NCBI GenBank assembly: GCA_043809645.1
Contig: JBDROX010000025.1
Span: 1-13,515 of the forward strand
Source: JBDROX01 sp043809645
GTDB taxonomy: Bacteria > Patescibacteriota > Patescibacteriia > Magasanikbacterales > UBA922
Reading direction: 5' to 3'
Length of the DNA stretch: 13,515 nt
Below, one piece after another: positions 7,708-12,645 of this stretch. The notes below the pieces were generated by a model. That model ran no database searches, was not told the DNA's origin, and worked only from the letters and a program-made list of their open reading frames with translations. The stretch's first letter is position 1. Each line of letters begins with the position of its first letter. The translations under genes and the position numbers were made by a program.

Positions 7708-8679
7708 TTATTCCAGGGTAAGTATTACAATTTCTGGAGGATTGAAAAGTCTGGCTCGTGTGCCAGTCTCACCAGAGCCACTTGTAACGAAAAGTTTCAT
7801 GTCATTGTGCTCATTCAGTCCCTGGTACCACTGCTTTGGCGTAACATCATCAACTCTTCCAAGGGGGCCAATGAAGGGAAGTCTGATTTGTCCACCATGT
7901 GTGTGGCCAGAAACCATGAGATCGATATTTTGTTTACTGGTTTGCCATGTGGCTGCTGGGTTGTGGATCAGTGCAATAGTAGGAATATTCTCTTTTTCTC
8001 TTCTATTTAAAGCTAAGTAATCTAGGTTAAGTGACCAGAATTCGTCGCCACCAAAAAGATAAAATGGTGATGGGGTAGATGTTACTAATTCAATTTCATT
8101 TTGGAGGTGACGTACACCGAGATCTTCCAATCTTGATTTTGTCTGTGTCGTCACATTTCCGACTCGATACTTTGCTTCAGTAATTGCTTTTCCACCACCA
8201 ATACCATATTCATGATTTCCGTGGATCGCATATGTTGGAATTTTTGATGCGAGGCGCTCAAGTGGCTTTAGATAGATTGATCCATCCTCATCCATGGTTG
8301 TATTATCCACTTGGTCACCGGCAATTAGAACGATGTCTGGCTGTTCTTTTAAGATTTTTTCCACCACATCATTCACGTGTTTTTCTTGTTTGTATTTTCC
8401 AACCTGAAAATCTGATACCAGTGCAATTCTAATAGGAGATTCTATGTGATCAATATCAATAGTTTTTCTCTGAACGATGAGAAGGTGTGGTTCAATAAAG
8501 CTTCCGTATACGAGTATGAGTGCCCCGAAGAGAAGCAGGGAGGAGATGAAAAGAGTAATTTTTTTATGACTATATTCCCAGCTCTTTTTGTCTCTTGATC
8601 TATGATACAACAAAACAGCCGCAGGAATAGCAGTTGCAACTAAGCCAATGCAAATGAGGAGGTCAAAAAAAAGTTTCAT
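7708..8679 (-). CDS. Membrane-anchored calcineurin-like metallophosphoesterase (YkuE/YaeI-like)
   Basis: A 323-residue protein with two membrane segments (about 5-25 and 40-60) and then a metallophosphoesterase domain. Metal-site motifs appear in order: S89-D90-F-Q92, G121-D122-Q-V-D125, G154-N155-H156-E157, H239 in LIHNP, and SGHTHGGQ with H259 and H261. The usual D-x-H of the first motif is D-x-Q. The ending TRARLFNPPEIVILTL matches the R-x-x-x-PPEI tail of YkuE-type enzymes. Characterised relatives hydrolyse phosphoesters, some acting on lipid-linked substrates such as UDP-diacylglucosamine; the substrate here is unknown. The ATG is two bases from the 3' end of tRNA-Leu on the same strand, with no terminator between, no Shine-Dalgarno and no upstream room for an earlier start. 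A shared transcript cut at the tRNA end would leave a nearly leaderless mRNA. Confidence 0.88.
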   Translation of the reverse strand: MKLFFDLLICIGLVATAIPAAVLLYHRSRDKKSWEYSHKKITLFISSLLLFGALILVYGSFIEPHLLIVQRKTIDIDHIESPIRIALVSDFQVGKYKQEKHVNDVVEKILKEQPDIVLIAGDQVDNTTMDEDGSIYLKPLERLASKIPTYAIHGNHEYGIGGGKAITEAKYRVGNVTTQTKSRLEDLGVRHLQNEIELVTSTPSPFYLFGGDEFWSLNLDYLALNRREKENIPTIALIHNPAATWQTSKQNIDLMVSGHTHGGQIRLPFIGPLGRVDDVTPKQWYQGLNEHNDMKLFVTSGSGETGTRARLFNPPEIVILTLE

Positions 8680-8681
8680 AG

Positions 8682-8765
8682 TGCCGAAGGAGGGACTTGA
8701 ACCCTCACTCCCTTGCGGGAACGTGATTTTGAGTCACGCGCGTCTACCAGTTCCGCCACTTCGGC
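8682..8765 (-). tRNA. tRNA-Leu (anticodon CAA)
   Basis: On the minus strand the sequence folds as a class II tRNA. The acceptor stem is GCCGAAG/CTTCGGC, followed by a D-arm with GGCGGAACTGGTAGACGC, then anticodon stem CGTGA/TCACG with loop CTCAAAA, placing anticodon CAA at 8729-8731. A long variable arm has stem CCC/GGG around GCAA, and the T-arm is GAGGG-TTCAAGT-CCCTC. Anticodon CAA reads the leucine codon UUG. The discriminator is A (8682). The following bases are C and T, so CCA is not encoded and must be added after transcription. Downstream it runs straight into the metallophosphoesterase gene. Confidence 0.97.
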
Positions 8766-8796
8766 TTTTGTCTTTTTTTCATAGAAAAACATGCAC

Positions 8797-8825
8797 AGTA
8801 TAGCGATTATTGCGGCGCATGTCAA
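8797..8825 (-). promoter_or_regulatory. Near-consensus sigma-70 promoter for tRNA-Leu and metallophosphoesterase
   Basis: Reading leftward, a perfect TTGACA (8825-8820) and TATACT (8802-8797) are separated by exactly 17 bases. Transcription would begin near 8790, giving about a 25-base leader before the tRNA 5' end at 8765. The boxes interleave with those of the parA promoter on the other strand. Confidence 0.75.
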
Positions 8826-8838
8826 TCTGGGGTATACT
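8810..8838 (+). promoter_or_regulatory. Probable parA promoter, interleaved with the tRNA promoter
   Basis: TTGCGG (8810-8815) and TATACT (8833-8838) are 17 bases apart. The -35 is weak (TTG only) and the -10 good. The start would fall near 8845, leaving a leader of about eight bases before ATG 8853, too short for a Shine-Dalgarno; none is present. Each promoter's -35 box lies in the other's spacer, so both cannot bind polymerase at once. Confidence 0.45.
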
Positions 8839-8852
8839 ATACACGATTTCAT

Positions 8853-9620
8853 ATGTCACGTGTTATTGCAATAGTAAATCAAAAGGGTGGGGTAGGAAAG
8901 ACAACCACTGCCATGAATGTTGCTGCTTTTTTATCTGAAATGGGAAAATTTGTACTCCTCGTAGATATGGATCCTCAGGGAAATGCAACAAGTGGTTTGG
9001 GATTTCCAAAAGAACAGGTTCCGTATGGCATTTATGAAGTGCTCTCTAGCCAGAAGCGATTTCATGATGTGATTCGGAACACTGCCCATGAGGGTCTTCG
9101 GCTTGTACCTGCAACACCAAATCTTGCAGGGGCAAATGTTGAGCTGGTGCAGGTAGATCGTAGAGAGTTTCAGCTGTCAGACATTCTCGAAGAGGCCAAG
9201 CATGCATATGATTATATTATTATCGATTGTCCACCATCTCTTGGGCTTCTCACACTCAATAGTTTAGTGGCAGCAGACGAGCTTCTCATTCCAGTTCAGG
9301 CAGAATACTATGCGCTCGAGGGGTTGGGACAGCTCATGCAGACTATTGGACTCATCAGAGAACACATCAAGCCAAATCTTTCAGTGCTTGGTGCAGTTAT
9401 CACTATGTATGATAAGAGGACTCGGCTTTCTGAGGACGTCATGAATGAACTCTATCAATTTTTTCCAAATACTATATTTCGTAGCGTGATTCCACGAACA
9501 GTCCGGCTTGCTGAGGCCCCAAGCTTCGGTCAATCAATTTTTCATTATGATCCTCGTGGAAAGGGTGCACGTGCATATGAGCGTCTTGCTCGTGAGGTGC
9601 TGGAAAAGCATCAGATCTAA
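8853..9620 (+). CDS. parA: Chromosome partitioning ATPase ParA (Soj)
   Basis: A 255-residue ParA/MinD-type ATPase. The deviant Walker A is K11-GGVG-K16-TT with its signature first lysine. VDMDPQGNATSG holds D38 and D40 of the Walker A' region, and YIIIDCPPSLG has Walker B D125. There is no N-terminal helix-turn-helix domain, so it is of the short Soj class typical of chromosomes. ParA dimers bind DNA non-specifically when loaded with ATP and are released by the N-terminal peptide of ParB, which moves the origin region. The ATG starts straight at the first beta strand, as usual. parB follows 16 bases later on the same strand. No Shine-Dalgarno is visible. Confidence 0.96.
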   Translation: MSRVIAIVNQKGGVGKTTTAMNVAAFLSEMGKFVLLVDMDPQGNATSGLGFPKEQVPYGIYEVLSSQKRFHDVIRNTAHEGLRLVPATPNLAGANVELVQVDRREFQLSDILEEAKHAYDYIIIDCPPSLGLLTLNSLVAADELLIPVQAEYYALEGLGQLMQTIGLIREHIKPNLSVLGAVITMYDKRTRLSEDVMNELYQFFPNTIFRSVIPRTVRLAEAPSFGQSIFHYDPRGKGARAYERLAREVLEKHQI

Positions 9621-9628
9621 CTTATAAT
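9600..9628 (+). promoter_or_regulatory. Possible internal promoter giving leaderless parB mRNA
   Basis: A perfect TATAAT (9623-9628) lies in the 16-base parA-parB gap. Sixteen bases upstream is TGGAAA (9601-9606), four of six matches to TTGACA. The start would fall at about 9635, one or two bases before ATG 9637. No Shine-Dalgarno is present. AT-rich gaps produce TATAAT by chance, so this is tentative. Confidence 0.35.
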
Positions 9629-9636
9629 GATTTTCT

Positions 9637-10497
9637 ATGGCTCTTGGCAAAGGTCTTGGTTCTCTCATCCCACAACAGAAAATATATCGTCGGTTAAAAA
9701 AAGAAATGTCTGCTCCTCCGCATAGAGTTGACCAGATTTGGCATATTCCGCTGACAGAGATAGTCCCGAATGAGCATCAGCCAAGAAAGGAATTTGCCCA
9801 TCAAGATCTTGAGGATCTTGTTTCTTCAATAAAAAAGCATGGGATTATTCAACCTATCACAGTTACAGAAAAAGAAGATGGTGGATATGAGCTCATTGCG
9901 GGAGAAAGAAGATTTCGGGCTGCAGAAGTTGCAGGCTTGGCGACAGTGCCTGCCACAGTGAGAAGTGCTTCGAGGCAGGAAATGCTTGAGCTCGCTCTCA
10001 TTGAAAATATTCAAAGACAAGATTTGAATCCAATAGAAGAAGGGTTCGCATACAAACGCCTCATGGATGAGTTCGGTCTCACACAACAAGAGGTCGCAGA
10101 CGGGGTAGGGAAGAGTCGTTCACAAGTTGCCAATCTTATGAGATTGCTTGACTTACCAGATCCAATTCAAAAAGCACTCATTGATGGAAAGATAAATGTT
10201 GGAAAGGCACGAGCTATACTTGGGTTGAAAGATGAGATAGAGCAGCTCAGAGTATTCAAAGAAATGACAGGCGAACAAGTCACTGTCCGAGATGTTGAGC
10301 GTTCTGTTGCACAGAGTGGGGGGGCCTCAAGAAAGGGTTCAGTGCGTCGAGATCCAAATATTCTTGCCCAAGAAGAAATGATAGAAGAACGCCTTGGTTC
10401 TAAAGTCCAAATTAGTAAAAAGGGGGACAAAGGAACTATCACAATACACTACTACTCAAATGAGGAATTGAAACGACTCATTGACGAGCTCACGTAA
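9637..10497 (+). CDS. parB: Chromosome partitioning protein ParB (Spo0J)
   Basis: A 286-residue protein with the full ParB layout. The N-terminus MALGKGLGSLI is the short ParA-activating peptide. The N-terminal CTP-binding domain contains IVPNEHQPRKEF (42-53), GERRFRA (89-95) and ENIQRQDLNPIEE (123-135), matching the family's C- and P-type nucleotide motifs. A helix-turn-helix follows at about 148-170 (LTQQEVADGVGKSRSQVANL), which reads parS, and then a basic linker and a short C-terminal dimerisation domain from about 245. ParB loads at parS as a CTP-dependent clamp and recruits SMC, whose ScpA/ScpB partners are encoded in this window. No good parS is present here. The gene ends just before a strong terminator. 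Confidence 0.96.
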   Translation: MALGKGLGSLIPQQKIYRRLKKEMSAPPHRVDQIWHIPLTEIVPNEHQPRKEFAHQDLEDLVSSIKKHGIIQPITVTEKEDGGYELIAGERRFRAAEVAGLATVPATVRSASRQEMLELALIENIQRQDLNPIEEGFAYKRLMDEFGLTQQEVADGVGKSRSQVANLMRLLDLPDPIQKALIDGKINVGKARAILGLKDEIEQLRVFKEMTGEQVTVRDVERSVAQSGGASRKGSVRRDPNILAQEEMIEERLGSKVQISKKGDKGTITIHYYSNEELKRLIDELT

Positions 10498-10513
10498 TTG
10501 TTCATATAAAAGT

Positions 10514-10545
10514 AAAAATAATCCGCCATCTGGCGGATTATTTTT
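10514..10545. terminator. Bidirectional terminator shared by parB and rel
   Basis: A perfect 15-base inverted repeat (AAAAATAATCCGCCA / TGGCGGATTATTTTT) surrounds two bases TC; in RNA about 14 pairs would form. A-run and T-run flanks make it work on both strands. Its right arm contains the stop codon of the convergent rel gene, and it lies 17 bases after parB. Confidence 0.92.
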
Positions 10546-12013
10546 TTGGAAGAACTGATTTGAGCCAGCTTGTAAGTTTTTTCTTTTGCTGTTGCTTGAT
10601 ATGTATTTTTGCAGTATGTGTTTTTGCAAATTTGAGCCAGTCCTGACTAGGTCCCTTTCTATTTTTATCAGTGATAATTTCTACAACATCACCATTATGC
10701 AGTTCAGTATCTAGACTTGCCATCTTGTCATTGATGAGTGCGCCACTGCATTTGTCTCCGATTTCAGTGTGGATGTGGTATGCAAAGTCGACAGGAGAGG
10801 CTTTTTCTGGAAGATCGATAACATCTCCATGCGGTGTGAACACAAAAATACGTGACTGAAGAAAATCAACCTTCATTTCTTCTAAATCAGACAGTTTATT
10901 CAATATATCTTTTTGAATCTCAGCAAGCTCCTTTGCCCACTTGATTTCTTTTTTTGGAAGTCGAGCGCCATATTCATCATAATGCCAATGCGCAGCCACG
11001 CCGAACTCAGCTTCCTCATGCATTTCTGCTGTTCGAATCTGAAATTCTACGATCTCTCCATCTTCACCAAATACAGATGTGTGTAGTGATTGATACCCAT
11101 TTGGTTTCGGTTGAGAAATATAGTCTTTGATTCTACCCTTCACTGGTTTCCAGACTGTATGAAGAATACCTAGGGTTGCATAGCAGTCTGCAACAGATTT
11201 TACAATAATTCGAATTGCAACCACATCATGGATCTTTGCAATCTGATTCTCTTTACGCAACATTTTCTTGTACAGGCTATATAGACGCTTGTTTCTGCCG
11301 TGTACAACAACAATTTCTACCCCAGCCTCAGCGAGTGCGTCACGAGCAGTCTTCTGCATATACTGTATATTTCTCTCTTTTCCTTTCAGTCGTTCATCTC
11401 TTAGTTTTTTGATTCGAGTAAATTCCTTTGGGTACACAAATTGAAAGGAAAGATCCTCTAACTCACCCTTCATCTCACCCATGCCAAGTCTATTTGCAAT
11501 AGGCGCATAGATTTCAAGACTCTCCAGAGCTATTCGGTATTGTTTTTGTGGTGGAAGAGCGTCTAATGTCTGAAGATTGTGAATTCGATCTGCAAATTTG
11601 ATAATCATAACTCTTACATCCTCTGCCATAGCAACAAACATTTTTCTGAGGTTTTCAATATACCTTTCAACGCCACGATACTTTAGCTTCCCGAGTTTCG
11701 TAATACCTCGAACCATAGAGGCAATCTCCACTCCAAAATTTTCCTCTACATCCTCTAGTGTTTTTGAGGTATCCTCTGGGACATCGTGGAGAAGTGTTGC
11801 ACAGATAATCACAGGGTCGATTTTCATATTTGCGAGAATGTGGGCAGCTGTGAGTGGGTGCACAATGTAGGGTTCCCCAGATTTTCGTATCTGTCCACCA
11901 TGTGCATCATTTGCAAAGTCGTATGCAAGCTGAACCATATCCAAGTCAGCTGTCTTGTGATAGACAGAAATTTTCCTTAGGAGCCCTTCAATTGTTTCTT
12001 TTGATTTTGACAT
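10538..12013 (-). CDS. rel: Bifunctional (p)ppGpp synthetase/hydrolase (Rel/SpoT family), short form
   Basis: A 491-residue protein. The HD hydrolase domain holds H52 (YIVHP), H76-D77 in LLHDVPEDT and D142/N146 in KFADRIHN, so the (p)ppGpp-degrading site appears intact. The synthetase domain follows (about 235-350) with DVVAIRI, GRIKDY (294-297, the RxKD motif of bifunctional enzymes rather than ExDD), Y307 in NGYQSLHT and E323 in VEFQIRT. A TGS domain occupies about 388-450. The protein stops soon after, in a basic tail. The helical, RIS/zinc-finger and ACT domains of full-length Rel (over 700 residues) are absent. It makes and destroys the stringent-response alarmone. A promoter with its -10 six bases from the ATG suggests a leaderless mRNA. 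Confidence 0.94.
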   Translation of the reverse strand: MSKSKETIEGLLRKISVYHKTADLDMVQLAYDFANDAHGGQIRKSGEPYIVHPLTAAHILANMKIDPVIICATLLHDVPEDTSKTLEDVEENFGVEIASMVRGITKLGKLKYRGVERYIENLRKMFVAMAEDVRVMIIKFADRIHNLQTLDALPPQKQYRIALESLEIYAPIANRLGMGEMKGELEDLSFQFVYPKEFTRIKKLRDERLKGKERNIQYMQKTARDALAEAGVEIVVVHGRNKRLYSLYKKMLRKENQIAKIHDVVAIRIIVKSVADCYATLGILHTVWKPVKGRIKDYISQPKPNGYQSLHTSVFGEDGEIVEFQIRTAEMHEEAEFGVAAHWHYDEYGARLPKKEIKWAKELAEIQKDILNKLSDLEEMKVDFLQSRIFVFTPHGDVIDLPEKASPVDFAYHIHTEIGDKCSGALINDKMASLDTELHNGDVVEIITDKNRKGPSQDWLKFAKTHTAKIHIKQQQKKKLTSWLKSVLPKK

Positions 12014-12019
12014 GTATCT

Positions 12020-12048
12020 ATAGTATCTTAGGTTGCATGGAATGACAA
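12020..12048 (-). promoter_or_regulatory. rel promoter (probably leaderless transcript)
   Basis: Reading leftward, TTGTCA (12048-12043) and TACTAT (12025-12020) are 17 bases apart, matching five and four of six consensus bases. Only six bases separate the -10 box from the ATG at 12013, so transcription would begin at or next to the start codon. No Shine-Dalgarno lies in between. Confidence 0.55.
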
Positions 12049-12053
12049 GGTTT

Positions 12054-12065
12054 GACTTGTAAGTC
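12054..12065. promoter_or_regulatory. Operator-like palindrome between divergent -35 boxes
   Basis: GACTTGTAAGTC is a perfect inverted repeat (arms GACTT/AAGTC, two-base centre). It fills most of the 17 bases between the rel -35 box and the -35 box of the rightward promoter at 12066. This is a good place for a repressor or activator of either; no regulator is identified. Confidence 0.35.
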
Positions 12066-12094
12066 TTGACAGAGCACGCCTATTATGTTATATT
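12066..12094 (+). promoter_or_regulatory. Strong rightward sigma-70 promoter (extended -10)
   Basis: A perfect TTGACA (12066-12071), a 17-base spacer and TATATT (12089-12094) preceded by TGT, forming an extended -10. The start would fall near 12101. No open reading frame follows before the hairpin terminator at 12134-12167, so the product would be a short RNA. Confidence 0.7.
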
Positions 12095-12100
12095 GATATC

Positions 12101-12172
12101 GGTAATATTGAAGGTAAAAGATCTTAGCGCCAAAAGAAAACTCCAGTCGTAAGACCGGAGTTTTCTTATTTA
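12101..12172 (+). ncRNA. Candidate small RNA of about 70 nt (unknown class)
   Basis: This unit lies between a near-consensus promoter (12066-12094) and a strong intrinsic terminator (12134-12167 plus T-rich tail). The first 33 bases are unpaired-looking and purine-rich (includes GGTAATATTGAAGG), and the rest is the terminator stem. There is no ATG on the plus strand before the stem. It could be a trans-acting small RNA, or a terminated leader that only sometimes reads through into the next unit. I recognise no known family. Confidence 0.4.
12134..12167. terminator. Strong hairpin terminator
   Basis: AAGAAAACTCCAGTC and GACCGGAGTTTTCTT pair over 15 positions with one A-C mismatch around a GTAA loop. 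They are followed by a T-rich tract (TTATTTATTATCTT). The A-run on the left gives some terminator character on the other strand too. Confidence 0.85.
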
Positions 12173-12177
12173 TTATC

Positions 12178-12205
12178 TTGCATATTTTTTCTCGTTTGCT
12201 ATAAT
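12178..12205 (+). promoter_or_regulatory. Rightward promoter with consensus extended -10
   Basis: TGCTATAAT (12197-12205) is a full extended -10. TTGCAT (12178-12183) is a weak -35 at 16 bases. The start would fall near 12212, where a compact folded RNA begins. Confidence 0.6.
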
Positions 12206-12211
12206 AGGCGC

Positions 12212-12302
12212 TGTAGCGTGCAGGAGGCCTTCATATTACCATAGGCATTGAGGTTACTCCGGCGCTACACTAAAGAGGCTCAAAATTGATTGAGCTTTTT
12301 TT
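12212..12302 (+). ncRNA. Candidate structured small RNA of about 90 nt (unknown class)
   Basis: The unit has its own promoter and terminator and a closed fold. An outer stem TGTAGCG (12212-12218) pairs with CGCTACA (12263-12269), a second stem is GGAG/CTCC (12223-12226 with 12257-12260), and an inner hairpin GCCT/AGGC (12227-12230 with 12243-12246) has a 12-base loop. A separate terminator hairpin follows. There is no start codon with a meaningful reading frame. It lacks the GGAAGG/AGCAGCC loop of SRP RNA, a tRNA T-loop, and any riboswitch core that I know. The position upstream of a lipoprotein gene may be incidental, since the terminator should end it. Confidence 0.5.
12275..12302 (+). terminator. 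Rho-independent terminator
   Basis: GCTCAA (12278-12283) pairs with TTGAGC (12290-12295) around AATTGA and is followed at once by seven T residues. One G-U pair can extend the stem outward. Confidence 0.82.
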
Positions 12303-12406
12303 GTACTTAATTTTTTTGCTTAAATGAGTTATTTTTTCGCAATAGACTGATTGTTAGTTTTTTCTATTAGATAGTCATATTTTTGATAAGTCTTACTTGA
12401 CAAGGT
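12303..12406. other. AT-rich spacer without a recognised gene
   Basis: About 100 bases of roughly 25-30% GC, with T-runs and no reading frame with a start signal. A weak hairpin followed by six T (ACTGA at 12346-12350 with TTAGT, then TTTTTT) could be a second, backup terminator. Nothing else is supported. Confidence 0.5.
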
Positions 12407-12415
12407 TGTTACAAT
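12407..12415 (+). promoter_or_regulatory. Possible extended -10 promoter of the lipoprotein gene
   Basis: TGTTACAAT is an extended -10 (TG, one base, TACAAT). A perfect TTGACA at 12397-12402 is too close to act as its -35, and its proper 17-base partner (GAGGAT) is poor. Either reading starts transcription at about 12422-12432, giving a leader of over 200 bases. Confidence 0.35.
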
Positions 12416-12421
12416 ATGAGA

Positions 12422-12645
12422 GGATACAACGTTATCTTTTTTAGGTAACATATGCAGAAAAAGTAAAGAATACTACAGATGTAGTGTGTGTTTCTGCGTA
12501 TATTCGTTCATTTTATAGACTTCGCCGATAATTGGTTCTCATGAAAATACATGGGGGTCATTTTTGGGCGAAGTCACAAAAGGTGATCTGTGAAATACAC
12601 AGGTTGTCTGAGTAAAATCCTGCAAAAGCAGGCAGAGAGGGTAAA
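12422..12645 (+). promoter_or_regulatory. Long hairpin-rich 5' leader of the lipoprotein gene
   Basis: Consecutive self-complementary elements fill this stretch. (A) GTTATC/GGTAAC, 12431-12449. (B) An 11-pair stem 12450-12460 with 12491-12501, enclosing ACTAC/GTAGT at 12472-12485. (C) GACTTCGCC/GGCGAAGTC, nine perfect pairs (12518-12526 with 12567-12575), enclosing an 11-pair stem rich in G-U (12533-12543 with 12550-12560). (D) GTCAC/GTGAT, overlapping C and so mutually exclusive with its end. (E) CTGTG/CACAG, 12588-12602. (F) CCTGC-AAAA-GCAGG, 12619-12632, ending five bases before the GAGGG ribosome site (12637-12641). The G-U pairs in B and C favour an RNA function. No known riboswitch core is recognised; mRNA stabilisation or translation control are possibilities. 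Confidence 0.5.

Noticed and set aside
8852..8867. CACGTG core at the parA start codon as a possible parS site
   Set aside because: Outside the six-base core only about four of ten flanking bases fit TGTTTCACGTGAAACA. Other CACGTG copies (near 926 and 8375) fit no better, so no parS is called.
12212..12269. The seven-pair outer stem of RNA 2 as an acceptor stem of an unusual tRNA
   Set aside because: Only 58 bases long, with no T-loop GTTCRA and no plausible anticodon arm, so not a tRNA.
12212..12302. RNA 2 as the bacterial SRP (4.5S) RNA
   Set aside because: Size is similar, but the conserved GGAAGG and AGCAGCC apical loop bases are missing.
12452..12466. Tiny leader peptide frame ATG-CAG-AAA-AAG-TAA after AGG
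   Set aside because: Only four codons inside a strong stem (hairpin B), with no regulatory-codon pattern. More likely chance.
12422..12645. The series of hairpins as a CRISPR array or insertion-sequence end
   Set aside because: The hairpins differ from one another, spacing is irregular, and there are no direct repeats, terminal inverted repeats or transposase nearby.
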